17,635 nucleotides of DNA, taken from NCBI GenBank assembly GCA_016933355.1, contig JAFGBC010000011.1, positions 1 to 17,635 on the forward strand. The letters run 5' to 3'. The notes under the pieces are model-generated. The model ran no database searches. It saw only the letters and a program-made list of their open reading frames with translations, and was not told the origin of the DNA. Positions 1 to 7,211 of this stretch are shown in pieces; positions within the stretch are counted from its first letter, which is position 1, and each line of letters begins with the position of its first letter. Position numbers and translations under genes: made by a program. This DNA comes from Candidatus Aminicenantota bacterium (GTDB lineage Bacteria; Acidobacteriota; Aminicenantia; Aminicenantales; JAFGBC01).

Positions 1-65
1 AGCAGGCAGTTGAGGATCTGTCGCGACAGGAAATTGATCTTCTCGCGGGAGAGGCGGCTGCTCAT
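1..65 (-). CDS. DUF507 family protein, second copy (3' end outside window)
   Basis: Only the first 21 codons are in the window; the rest lies beyond the left edge. The peptide begins MSSRLSREKINFLSRQIL, which resembles the start of DUF507 proteins (an R-L-x-[KR]-x-x-I pattern near the N-terminus) and is similar in layout to the neighbouring complete DUF507 gene. The start ATG (65-63) overlaps the TGA stop of the upstream DUF507 gene in an ATGA junction, so the two are probably translationally coupled. A purine-rich AAGGAAAGGA stretch lies about 10-20 bases before the ATG, inside the upstream gene. The function of DUF507 is unknown. Family assignment rests on a short fragment plus the tandem context. 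Confidence 0.7.
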   Translation of the reverse strand, partial: MSSRLSREKINFLSRQILNCL

Positions 66-340
66 AGGACGATGTTCCTTTCCTTGGCCAGCTTCGTCTT
101 GATCATCCGGAACAACGTCTGGTACTCGATATTTTCGCGGCGGATCTTTTCCATATGCTTGCCCAAGATTTCACGGACTTCCTGGTCCAGGCGGTCTTCC
201 TTCAGGAATTCCTCCGTGATCAGGGCCGTGACCTCGTCGAGAAGCCGGGCGCGATCCTCGATCAGCACCTTGCCGTCCCGCGTCAGATTGCGGACGATGA
301 CGAAGCCCAGGTGCTCGATCTGATTTTTATTCAGCCTCAT
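62..340 (-). CDS. DUF507 family protein, first copy
   Basis: This encodes 92 residues beginning MRLNKNQIEHLG. It is a small, highly charged, mostly helical protein with no signal peptide, membrane segment or cysteine-rich site. The N-terminus and the mid-protein E-E-F-L-K-E-D-R-L-D-x-E pattern match my recollection of DUF507 proteins, a family of unknown function. The ATG at 340 was preferred over an in-frame TTG at 358 because MRL is the usual family start. The only Shine-Dalgarno-like bases (AGGG) lie just two bases before the ATG, which is unusually close, and they form part of an inverted repeat. The gene follows truB after 61 bases and overlaps the next DUF507 gene by four bases. A heteromer of the two copies is possible but is inference. 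Confidence 0.85.
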   Translation of the reverse strand: MRLNKNQIEHLGFVIVRNLTRDGKVLIEDRARLLDEVTALITEEFLKEDRLDQEVREILGKHMEKIRRENIEYQTLFRMIKTKLAKERNIVL

Positions 341-342
341 AA

Positions 343-366
343 CCCTGATACAATACAATATCAGGG
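343..366 (-). promoter_or_regulatory. Perfect 8-bp inverted repeat before the DUF507 start codon (candidate operator or RNA hairpin)
   Basis: CCCTGATA (343-350) and TATCAGGG (359-366) form perfect arms around an 8-base AT-rich centre. The element ends two bases before the DUF507 ATG. In RNA it would be an 8-bp stem that buries the only Shine-Dalgarno-like bases. No U-run follows, so it is not a normal intrinsic terminator for truB. A weak promoter-like pair on the minus strand (TTGTAT at 378-373, 17-base spacer, TATTGT at 355-350) overlaps it. That promoter would give an almost leaderless transcript. Whether it acts as an operator, a translational switch or neither cannot be told from sequence. 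Confidence 0.4.
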
Positions 367-401
367 GCGAAAATACAAGGACGGAATTCGGTTTTTTGGA
401 T

Positions 402-1334
402 TCAGCTCAGGACGACCACGGGGCGCAGGACGGCTTTTTCCGGGTCCCGCCGGGCGAGGGCTAAAAGGCTTCCCTCCGGCGCGAACAGCCGATACAGGAC
501 TTCGCCGCGGTCCGGATCCGGCGCCGGGAGCGAGGCCGGTACGGCCGACCCGATGTGTTCGGGGAGCACGGCGTTACCGTTTCTGGCGGAGCGGGCCCCG
601 TTCTCGTTCAGGATCAGCTTGGGGAACTCGGGGAGGAGGGCTTCCATCGGGATCAATCCCGCCGGGTCGCCCCCGAACGACGGGGCCAGGGCCGTAGCGC
701 GGAGGGCGTCCAGGGTCAGGCAGCGGTCGAGCGTATAGGGGCCGACGGCCGTCCGGACGAGTCCGGCCAAGTGGGCGCGGCACCCGAGAGCGAGTCCGAG
801 GTCATGGGCGAGCGAGCGGACATAGGTGCCGGCCGAACAGCGGACGCGGAGCTCGACAAGGGGCGGGTTGTAGGCGGTCAGGGCGAGCTCGTGGATGACG
901 ACGGTCGAGGCCTTCAAAGGGACGGGTTCGGATTTCCGGGCCATTTCATAGAGGGGCCGGCCCTTGTATTTTTTGGCGGAATAGGCGGGCGGAACCTGGT
1001 CCTGGACGCCGCGGAATCGCTCCAGGGCGGTTCGGACGTCCTCTTCCTCCGGCAGGGCGGCCGAAACGGGCGAAGTGGGCTTTCCCAGGGCGTCGTACGT
1101 GTCGGTCGAGAATCCGAGCCGAACGCGGGCCTCATAGGTCTTGTCGTGCCTCTGGAAGAACGGAAACAGCCGCGTCGCCCGACCGAGGGCCGCGATCAGA
1201 AGGCCGGTGGCCAGCGGGTCCAGCGTCCCGAAATGGCCGATCTTGGAGAAACCGAGCCGGCGGCGCAGTTCCAGGACGATGTCGTGGGACGTCCGTCCCG
1301 CGGGCTTGTCGACGAGCAGAATCCCGTCAGGCAT
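402..1334 (-). CDS. truB: tRNA pseudouridine(55) synthase TruB
   Basis: This encodes 310 residues, a normal length for TruB. TruB isomerises U55 in the T-loop of nearly all tRNAs to pseudouridine. The N-terminus has the family's DGILLVDKPAGRTSHD segment. The catalytic motif G-x-L-D-P-x-A-T-G is present as FGTLDPLATG with the nucleophile at Asp39. A later GTYVRSLAHDLG segment matches the conserved RNA-binding core. The ATG at 1334 overlaps the 3' end of nrnA by eight bases, indicating translational coupling. It is the last of the classical nusA-infB cluster genes, before the DUF507 pair. The C-terminal tail is less conserved, as is usual. Confidence 0.96.
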   Translation of the reverse strand: MPDGILLVDKPAGRTSHDIVLELRRRLGFSKIGHFGTLDPLATGLLIAALGRATRLFPFFQRHDKTYEARVRLGFSTDTYDALGKPTSPVSAALPEEEDVRTALERFRGVQDQVPPAYSAKKYKGRPLYEMARKSEPVPLKASTVVIHELALTAYNPPLVELRVRCSAGTYVRSLAHDLGLALGCRAHLAGLVRTAVGPYTLDRCLTLDALRATALAPSFGGDPAGLIPMEALLPEFPKLILNENGARSARNGNAVLPEHIGSAVPASLPAPDPDRGEVLYRLFAPEGSLLALARRDPEKAVLRPVVVLS

Positions 1335-2295
1335 CCTCGGTCAGGAGCCTCTCGACCGCGATCGGGACCTCGCGGATGAGTCGGTCGTAGGGGCCGAAGA
1401 CGGTGAAGCCCGCGGCGTGGACGTGGCCGCCTCCGCCGAAATGTTCCGCGACGCGGGCCGCGTTGGCCCCGCCCTTGGAGCGCAGGCTGACGCGGAAGGT
1501 GTCGGGCTTCATCTCCTTGAAAAAGAGGACGATCTCGATCCCTTTGATCGAGCGGGCCAGCGTCGTGATGTCTTCGGTGTCGATCTCGCGCAGGTTGAGG
1601 GCGGCCAGATCGCTCTTGAACATGGAGATGACGGCGATCGTTCCCCGGTCGTTGAGGCTGAGCGTCGAGAGGACCCGGCCCAGAAGCTTGATCTTCTCGG
1701 GCGAGTTGTTGTTGTAGAGCCGCTCCGAAACATCGATCGGGCTCGCCCCGAGCTCGGCCAGCCGGGCGCAGGCGCCCAGCGCGCGGCCGGTCGTGTTCGA
1801 GAATTGGAACGAGCCCGTGTCCGAGACGATCGCGCAGTAGAGATGGTTGGCGACGGCCGGTGCGATGCGCAGCGGCAGGGCCAGCCCCAGGCCGAGGACC
1901 ATTTCCCCCACGGCGGGCGCTTCGGGATCGATCCAGTTGATGTCGGCGTAAGGCGTGTTCGAGACGTGATGGTCGATGTTGATCTTAAAGTAGCCGTCGA
2001 GGCCGTCCTGGCCGGAGCGGGCGACGTCGGCGCACTCGAGGAGAACGACGGCGTCCAACGGGCGCGGCGCGATCTGGCCGATCTCGATCCGCTCGGCGTC
2101 CGGAAAGGCGTGAAAGGGCGAGGGGGTCGGGTCGCGGTTGACGACGGCGACCTCTTTTCCCAGGCTCTCGAGCATCATGGCCAAGGCCAGGCCGGTGCAG
2201 ATCGAGTCCCCGTCGGGCCGGAGATGGGACGTGACGGCGACCCGGCGGCTGGCCAGCAGCGCGTCGGCGATTGCCCTGATGCGATCTTCGCTCAT
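1327..2295 (-). CDS. nrnA: DHH/DHHA1 phosphoesterase, NrnA-like oligoribonuclease / pAp phosphatase
   Basis: This encodes 322 residues, typical of NrnA. Such enzymes degrade nanoRNAs and often dephosphorylate 3'-phosphoadenosine 5'-phosphate. DHH-domain motifs are in order: HLRPDGDS (24-31), the DHH triad (108-110) and DTGSFQFSNT (159-168). The DHHA1 domain follows, with the substrate-binding GGGGH at 287-291. In the second DHH motif, where an Asp metal ligand is usual, this protein has Glu87 (VVLLECADVAR); carboxylate function is kept. The start ATG overlaps the rbfA stop as ATGA, and the 3' end overlaps truB, so three proteins are translationally coupled. The rbfA-nrnA-truB order is common in several phyla. 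Exact substrate preference is not readable from sequence. Confidence 0.92.
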   Translation of the reverse strand: MSEDRIRAIADALLASRRVAVTSHLRPDGDSICTGLALAMMLESLGKEVAVVNRDPTPSPFHAFPDAERIEIGQIAPRPLDAVVLLECADVARSGQDGLDGYFKINIDHHVSNTPYADINWIDPEAPAVGEMVLGLGLALPLRIAPAVANHLYCAIVSDTGSFQFSNTTGRALGACARLAELGASPIDVSERLYNNNSPEKIKLLGRVLSTLSLNDRGTIAVISMFKSDLAALNLREIDTEDITTLARSIKGIEIVLFFKEMKPDTFRVSLRSKGGANAARVAEHFGGGGHVHAAGFTVFGPYDRLIREVPIAVERLLTEDA

Positions 2296-2633
2296 GACGT
2301 CTTGGCCCTTTCCAGGAGGGCGTCGATGCGCGCTTCGTGCTCGGCGCCCAGGTCGAGGACGAAAACAAGCTCGGGATTATACTTCAATTTCACCCGCGAG
2401 GCAACCGCCTTGCGCAGGGCGCCGGCCTTCTGGGCGAGGCGTTCGAGCGCGGCGGCCGGGTCCGCTGCCCCGAACACCGAAACGTGGACGCGGGCGGTCC
2501 GCAGGTCGGCCGTGATCTCGACCCGGGTCACGGTCAGGAGCCCCGAGGCCTCATCCTGGTAATCTCTGATCAGGAGAGGCGAGAGGGCTTCCTTGATCAG
2601 GGCCTCGACGCGCTTGACCCGATAGCCGCTCAC
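2292..2633 (-). CDS. rbfA: 30S ribosome-binding factor RbfA
   Basis: This encodes 113 residues, the usual size of this single KH-like-domain protein. RbfA binds the 30S subunit late in assembly and helps 16S rRNA maturation near its 5' end. The sequence has the family pattern: an N-terminal helix with RVKRVEALIKEALSPLL, a central beta segment with V-E-I-T-A-D-L-R-T-A-R-V-x-V-S-V-F, then a basic helix and a P-E-L-V-F-V-L-D strand. The start is GTG at 2633, supported by a GGAGG Shine-Dalgarno seven to eight bases upstream. It follows the DUF503 gene by 13 bases and overlaps nrnA by four. Confidence 0.95.
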   Translation of the reverse strand: MSGYRVKRVEALIKEALSPLLIRDYQDEASGLLTVTRVEITADLRTARVHVSVFGAADPAAALERLAQKAGALRKAVASRVKLKYNPELVFVLDLGAEHEARIDALLERAKTS

Positions 2634-2646
2634 CAGTCGCCTCCGG

Positions 2647-2928
2647 TCAGAGGTACTCCAGGCTGCGGCCGACGATCTCGGCGTCGGCCTTGGCCTCGAT
2701 GTCGCGGAGGACGGCGTTCATGACTTTTTCGACGAAGCCGCGCTCCGCGTTCAGGGTGACGATACCGACTTGGGCGCGCTGCCACACGTCATGAAAGCCG
2801 AGCTCGGCGATCGCGACGTTGAACCGACTCCTCAGCCGGTCCTTGAGGCTCTGGAGGAACATCCGCTTGTCCTTGAGCGAGCGGGCGTAGGGCAGGAAGA
2901 ACTCGAGCCGGACGACCCCGATGACCAT
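2647..2928 (-). CDS. DUF503 family protein (YlxP-like)
   Basis: This encodes 93 residues, matching the compact DUF503 (YlxP) family. The N-terminus MVIGVVRLEFFLPYARSLK followed by DKR is the family hallmark, and the mid-section F-N-V-A-I-A-E-L-G-F-H-D-V-W-Q-R-A fits too. The biochemical role is not established. The gene is regularly found between infB and rbfA, which suggests a link to translation or ribosome assembly, and that is exactly its position here. The ATG at 2928 has AAGG about five bases upstream; the gap to infB is 21 bases. Confidence 0.92.
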   Translation of the reverse strand: MVIGVVRLEFFLPYARSLKDKRMFLQSLKDRLRSRFNVAIAELGFHDVWQRAQVGIVTLNAERGFVEKVMNAVLRDIEAKADAEIVGRSLEYL

Positions 2929-2949
2929 GGCCTTGGCGCCGGCTCCCGT

Positions 2950-4749
2950 TCAGACGGCCTTGACCTTCTCGGTGACGAACGCCTCGATGACGTCGCCTTC
3001 CTGAAAGTCCTTGAACTTCTCGACGCCGATCCCGCACTCGAGGTCTTTCTTGACCTCGGCGACGTTCTCCTTGAGGTGCTTGAGGGACGAAACCCGGGAC
3101 TTGAGGACGGTCTCGTTGCCGCGAAGGATGCGAGCTTCGGCGCCCCGCGTGATCTTGCCGTCGACGACCAGGCAGCCGGCGATGGCGCCGACCCGCGGGA
3201 TCTGGAAGACCTTGCGGACTTGGGCGCGGCCCAGGTAGGTCTCCCTGATGACGGGCTCGAGCAGGCCGTCCATGGCCTTTTTGATGTCCTCGGTCAGCTG
3301 GTAGATGACGTCGTAGGTCCGGATCTCAACGCCCTCCTCCTTGGCCTGGGCCTGGATCTTGGGCGCGGGCTTGATGCTGTAGCCGATGACGACCGCGTTG
3401 GCGGCCGAGGCGAGCAGGATGTCGGACTCGGAGATGGGGCCGGTCGCGGCTTGGACGATCTTGACCTTGACCTTGTCCCCGCTCAGGGAGGGGAGGAGCT
3501 CGAGCAGGACCTCGACCGAGCCCTGGACGTCGGCCCTGACGACGAGCGGAAGCTCCTTGAGGTCGCCGCCTTCGATCCGCTTGAACAGGTCGTCGAGGGT
3601 GATGTGCTCGGCCTTGACCGGTTCATCCTTCTTGACCTTGGCGCGCCGGAGTCCGGCGATCGTTCGCGCGGCGTCGCCGTCCGGCACGACCTGGAACAGG
3701 TTGCCGGCCAGCGGGACATCGGCAAAGCCGAGGACCTCGACGGGCAGGGACGGGCCGGCCTTAACCAGCGTCTTTCCGTGCTCGTCGAACAGGGCACGGA
3801 CCTTGCCCGAGGTGACGCCCGCGACGAAGGCGTCGCCGGGATGGAGCGTTCCGTTCTGGACGATGACCGTGGCCAGCGGGCCTTTCTTGGGGTCGAGCCG
3901 CGCCTCGAGGACGATGCCCTGGGCGGGACCCTTGGGATTGGCCTTGATCTCGAGCATGTCGCTGAGGAGGATGATCATGTCGAGCAGGTCGTTGATCCGG
4001 GTCTTCTGCTTGGCCGAGACCTCGACGCTGATGACGTCGCCGCCGTAGTCCTCGACGAGGATGCCCTCTTTGGACAACTGCTGCTTGACACGGTCCAGGT
4101 TGGCCTCGGGTTTGTCGACCTTGTTGATGGCGATGATCATCGGAACGCCGGCGTCCCTGGCGTGGTTGATGGCTTCGCGGGTCTGGGCCATGAGGCCGTC
4201 GTCGGCGGCGATGACCAGGATGACGATATCGGTCACCTTGGCGCCGCGGGCCCGGAGCTGTGTGAAGGCCTCGTGGCCCGGCGTGTCGATGAAGGTGATG
4301 GCCCGGTTGTTGTGGACGACGCGGTAGGCGCCGATATGCTGGGTGATCCCGCCCGACTCTTTGTCGACGAGGTGGGAGGAGCGGATGGCGTCGAGCAGGG
4401 TCGTCTTGCCGTGGTCGACGTGGCCCATGATCGTCACGACCGGCGGCCGGTTGGTCATGTCCTCGGTCCGGGCCAGGGCCTGATGCTCCATCTCCTTCTC
4501 GATCGTCAGCATCTCGACCGGCCGGCCCAGGACCTGGGCCAGGGCGGGAACGACGGATTCGTCCAAGATATCCTGGGGGTTAAGGAGCAGGCCCTTGGCC
4601 TGGAGCTTCCGGCTGAGGTCCTTGGGCGTGACCTTAGCCCGCACGGCGGCGTCCTTGAGGGTCAGGGCCTCGCGCAGGACGAGCTTGGGTTTGGGCTTGG
4701 CCGGGGTGGCTTCCGCTTGTTTGGGGGGTGTCGTCGTTTTTTTGACCAT
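2950..4749 (-). CDS. infB: Translation initiation factor IF-2
   Basis: This encodes 599 residues. IF-2 is the GTPase that brings initiator fMet-tRNA to the 30S subunit and promotes 50S joining. An IF2_N-type helical segment lies at about 27-80. The G domain follows with P-loop GHVDHGKT (109-116), G-G-I-T-Q-H-I-G (133-140), DTPGH (155-159) and NKVD (209-212). The rest covers the usual domains II, III and C2. The protein is short for IF-2: only about 100 residues precede the G domain, against several hundred in E. coli. The ATG at 4749 (MVKKTTTPPK) was chosen because the open frame upstream of it runs through nusA in the wrong frame. Only 14 bases separate it from the nusA stop; the Shine-Dalgarno (GAGAG) is weak. 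No ylxR gene lies between. Confidence 0.97.
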   Translation of the reverse strand: MVKKTTTPPKQAEATPAKPKPKLVLREALTLKDAAVRAKVTPKDLSRKLQAKGLLLNPQDILDESVVPALAQVLGRPVEMLTIEKEMEHQALARTEDMTNRPPVVTIMGHVDHGKTTLLDAIRSSHLVDKESGGITQHIGAYRVVHNNRAITFIDTPGHEAFTQLRARGAKVTDIVILVIAADDGLMAQTREAINHARDAGVPMIIAINKVDKPEANLDRVKQQLSKEGILVEDYGGDVISVEVSAKQKTRINDLLDMIILLSDMLEIKANPKGPAQGIVLEARLDPKKGPLATVIVQNGTLHPGDAFVAGVTSGKVRALFDEHGKTLVKAGPSLPVEVLGFADVPLAGNLFQVVPDGDAARTIAGLRRAKVKKDEPVKAEHITLDDLFKRIEGGDLKELPLVVRADVQGSVEVLLELLPSLSGDKVKVKIVQAATGPISESDILLASAANAVVIGYSIKPAPKIQAQAKEEGVEIRTYDVIYQLTEDIKKAMDGLLEPVIRETYLGRAQVRKVFQIPRVGAIAGCLVVDGKITRGAEARILRGNETVLKSRVSSLKHLKENVAEVKKDLECGIGVEKFKDFQEGDVIEAFVTEKVKAV

Positions 4750-4763
4750 GGTCTGTCTCTCGG

Positions 4764-5792
4764 TTAGTTTTCCTTGATTTCGATCTTCCAGCCCACAAGC
4801 CGCGACGCGAGCTTGACGTTGATGCCTTTCTTGCCGATGGCCAGCGAGAGCTGGTCCTTGGCCACGAGCGCCTGGAGGACCTTCGCCTCCCGGTTGAGGA
4901 CGACGATCCGGTCGACCTTGGCCGGGCTGAGGGCCGCTTTGGCGTAGATTGCCGGATGGTCCGACCACTCGATGATGTCGATCTTTTCCCCCCCGAGCTC
5001 CTTGGAGATGGTCAGGATGCGATTCCCTTTGACGCCGATGCAGGCGCCGACGGGGTCGATGTCCTTCTCCGGCGTCATGACCGCCGCTTTCGCCCGCTCG
5101 CCCGGCTGGCGGACGACGTCCTTGATCAGGATGGCGCCGGACCCGATCTCGGGGACTTCGATCTCGAGAAGCTTGAGCAGGAACTTGGGATGGCTGCGCG
5201 AGGCGTAGATCTGGGGCCCCTTGGGGCCGCGCTGGACCTGGAGGAGGACGGCCTTGACCTTGTCGCCGATCCGGACGTCCTCTCCAGGGATCATCTCGCG
5301 CAGGGCCAGGACGACCTCGCTTCCCAGGACGTCGAGGATGACGGCTTGATGGTCCAGGCGGCGAACGACGCCGGTCACGATCTCCCCGACCAGGGGAACG
5401 AACTGGTGATAGACCTTCTCCTGCTCGGCGTCGCGGAACTTCTGGAGGATCACCTGCTTGGCGGCCTGGGCGGCGATCCGGCCCAGCGTATCGGAGGGGA
5501 TGTCGATTTCCAGGCTGTCGCCCGGCCGGGCGTCGGGTTTGAGGTCCCGGGCCTCCGGAAGGCCGATTTGGGAGGCGGGATCGGAGACGGGCTCCTCGGC
5601 AACGGTCTTAGTGACGTAGACGCGAAGCTCGCCCTTCTCGGGCCGGAAATCGACCCGAATCTCCTCCTGGTGGGTGAAATGCCTTGCGGCGGCGACTCGG
5701 AGCGACTCTTCGATGGCGGCGATGATGACGGACGTCTCCACGCCCCGCTCCTTGTTGAGCTGGAGAATCGTGTTCCAGACGTTAATCTTCAT
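4764..5792 (-). CDS. nusA: Transcription termination/antitermination factor NusA
   Basis: This encodes 342 residues. NusA binds RNA polymerase and nascent RNA, and modulates pausing, termination and antitermination. Domains in order: an N-terminal polymerase-binding domain (about 1-125), an S1 domain (about 135-200), KH1 with IGVKGN at 252-257, and KH2 with IGKKG at 319-323. The protein ends just after KH2, so the C-terminal acidic repeats of E. coli NusA are absent, as in many shorter bacterial NusA proteins. The start ATG at 5792 fits family alignment (MKINVWNTILQLNKERG), although no clear Shine-Dalgarno is visible before it. Its own promoter lies 50-78 bases upstream. The rimP gene, often located just before nusA, is not here; miaB is. 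Confidence 0.96.
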   Translation of the reverse strand: MKINVWNTILQLNKERGVETSVIIAAIEESLRVAAARHFTHQEEIRVDFRPEKGELRVYVTKTVAEEPVSDPASQIGLPEARDLKPDARPGDSLEIDIPSDTLGRIAAQAAKQVILQKFRDAEQEKVYHQFVPLVGEIVTGVVRRLDHQAVILDVLGSEVVLALREMIPGEDVRIGDKVKAVLLQVQRGPKGPQIYASRSHPKFLLKLLEIEVPEIGSGAILIKDVVRQPGERAKAAVMTPEKDIDPVGACIGVKGNRILTISKELGGEKIDIIEWSDHPAIYAKAALSPAKVDRIVVLNREAKVLQALVAKDQLSLAIGKKGINVKLASRLVGWKIEIKEN

Positions 5793-5841
5793 CGAACGAC
5801 ATCACGTCGCCGCGCCGCGCCCGGGGTTTTAAGGAAGGGGC

Positions 5842-5870
5842 ATTATAATCGAAACCGGCAAATATATCAA
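5842..5870 (-). promoter_or_regulatory. Sigma70-type promoter for the nusA-infB cluster
   Basis: On the minus strand TTGATA (5870-5865) is followed by a 17-base spacer and then TATAAT (5847-5842). The -35 matches the consensus at five of six bases and the -10 at six of six, with ideal spacing. The -35 overlaps the miaB stop codon (TGA, 5869-5867), so the promoter starts inside the end of the upstream gene. The predicted start is near 5835, giving a leader of roughly 40 bases before nusA. The leader is GC-rich, with a small possible hairpin (CGAC/GTCG) and no obvious ribosome binding site. Confidence 0.8.
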
Positions 5871-7198
5871 ACCGGCTCGACGCGCTCGCCTTTCAGGCTG
5901 TACGGTCCGCTACCGGTCACCCGGACCCGGACGAAGGGGCCGGCCGGCTCGCTCCGGGATCTGAAGTTCACGACCTGGTTCCCCTCGCTCCGGCCGGCGA
6001 AGCCGCGGGCATCCCGCTTGTCGCGGCCGCGGAGGAGGACGGTCAGCGTCCGTCCCAAGAAATCCCGGTGCTGCTCGGCCTGAATGGCCTTCTGGAGGGC
6101 CTGAACGGCCGTCAGCCGCGCTTTCTTGACCTGGGCAGGGACGTCGTCCGGGCCGCGCGAGGCGGCCGTGAACGGGCGGGGCGAGTAGCGGAAGGAGAAG
6201 ATGTTGGCGAAGCGGACCTCCTCGAGAAGGCTCAGGGTCTCCGCGAACTCGGCGTCCGTCTCTCCCGGATACCCGACGATGATGTCGGCGCTCAACTGGA
6301 TGTCCGGCATCAAATCCCTGAGTTGACGGACCTTGTCCAGGTAGCCTTGGCGCCCGTAGCCGCGGCCCATACGGGCCAGGACCGTGTCCGACCCCGACTG
6401 GACCGGGAGATGTAGCTGGCGGCAGACCTTGCGGTTGCGGGCCATGGCCCGGGCGACTTCGGCCGAGAACGTCCGCGGATGCGAGGCGAGAAAGCGGATC
6501 CACTCGACGCCCTCCTGGGCGGATACGGCGTCCAAGAGTTCGGCCAGACCCCGGCCTTCAGCGCCCGGGTCGCGATAGGCATTGACATTCTGCCCCAAGA
6601 GCTGAATTTCTCGGACGCCCCGTCCGGCCAGGGAGCGGATCTCGTCCAGGATGAGCGCGAACGGCCTGTACTTTTCACGGCCGCGGGCGAAGGGCACGAC
6701 GCAGTAGGCGCAGAAGTTATCGCAGCCCTCCATGATCGTGACGTAAGCGCTCCAGGGATCGGAGAGCCGGGTCCGGCCGGCCGGCCATTCGCGCCATTGA
6801 CGGTGCCGGGACGTGACGCAAACGCGCCCGGGCCGCCGGGCGCGGACGATGTCGGGAATGAGCTCGTAGTGGCCCGGCCCCAGGACGAAATGGAGGCGGC
6901 GGGGTTTGTCCCAGAAGGCGGTTCTGCGGACCTGGGCTGTGCAGCCGACGACGCCGACGACGGCGCCCCGGGCCTCGGCCGGGGCGGACAGACGGCCGAG
7001 ATAGGAAAAGAGCTTCTCCTCGGCCTTGGCGCGAACCGAGCAGGTATTGACGATGACGATGTCGCTCGCCTCCGCGCGTTCGGCCCGGACGGCGCCCTCG
7101 GCCTCGAGCAAGCCGGCGATCCGCTCCGAGTCGTTCTCGTTCATCTGACAGCCGAACGTCCGGATGAAGTAGGAGAGGCCCGCCAGGTTCGCGCTCAT
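5867..7198 (-). CDS. miaB: tRNA-2-methylthio-N6-isopentenyladenosine(37) synthase MiaB
   Basis: This encodes 443 residues, normal for MiaB. It is a radical-SAM methylthiotransferase that adds a methylthio group to i6A37 of tRNAs, using two 4Fe-4S clusters. The N-terminal MTTase domain carries the three cluster cysteines: Cys17 (TFGCQMN), Cys53 (NTCSVR) and Cys86 (VGCTAQ). The radical-SAM motif CxxxCxxC is at Cys159, Cys163 and Cys166 (EGCDNFCAYC). The LGQNVNAY segment points to MiaB rather than RimO or MtaB. A C-terminal TRAM domain covers about the last 65 residues. The ATG at 7198 has GGAG eight bases upstream and sits 13 bases after the redox-protein gene. The nusA promoter overlaps its stop codon. 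Confidence 0.95.
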   Translation of the reverse strand: MSANLAGLSYFIRTFGCQMNENDSERIAGLLEAEGAVRAERAEASDIVIVNTCSVRAKAEEKLFSYLGRLSAPAEARGAVVGVVGCTAQVRRTAFWDKPRRLHFVLGPGHYELIPDIVRARRPGRVCVTSRHRQWREWPAGRTRLSDPWSAYVTIMEGCDNFCAYCVVPFARGREKYRPFALILDEIRSLAGRGVREIQLLGQNVNAYRDPGAEGRGLAELLDAVSAQEGVEWIRFLASHPRTFSAEVARAMARNRKVCRQLHLPVQSGSDTVLARMGRGYGRQGYLDKVRQLRDLMPDIQLSADIIVGYPGETDAEFAETLSLLEEVRFANIFSFRYSPRPFTAASRGPDDVPAQVKKARLTAVQALQKAIQAEQHRDFLGRTLTVLLRGRDKRDARGFAGRSEGNQVVNFRSRSEPAGPFVRVRVTGSGPYSLKGERVEPV

Positions 7199-7211
7199 AC
7201 CCGGCTCCGTC

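Noticed and set aside
2770..4767. Plus-strand open frame of 665 codons antisense to infB
   Set aside because: Its translation is dominated by Asp, Gly, Leu and Val repeats with no recognisable domain. It mirrors the GC-rich codon use of infB, which is a clear real gene on the other strand.
4750..4968. N-terminal extension of infB into nusA
   Set aside because: The extra residues come from nusA read in another frame and look nothing like IF-2; MVKKTTTPP at 4749 is the sensible start.
5793..5841. Riboswitch or ribosomal-protein-type leader before nusA
   Set aside because: The leader is only about 40 bases with one small 4-bp hairpin, too short for a known riboswitch class.
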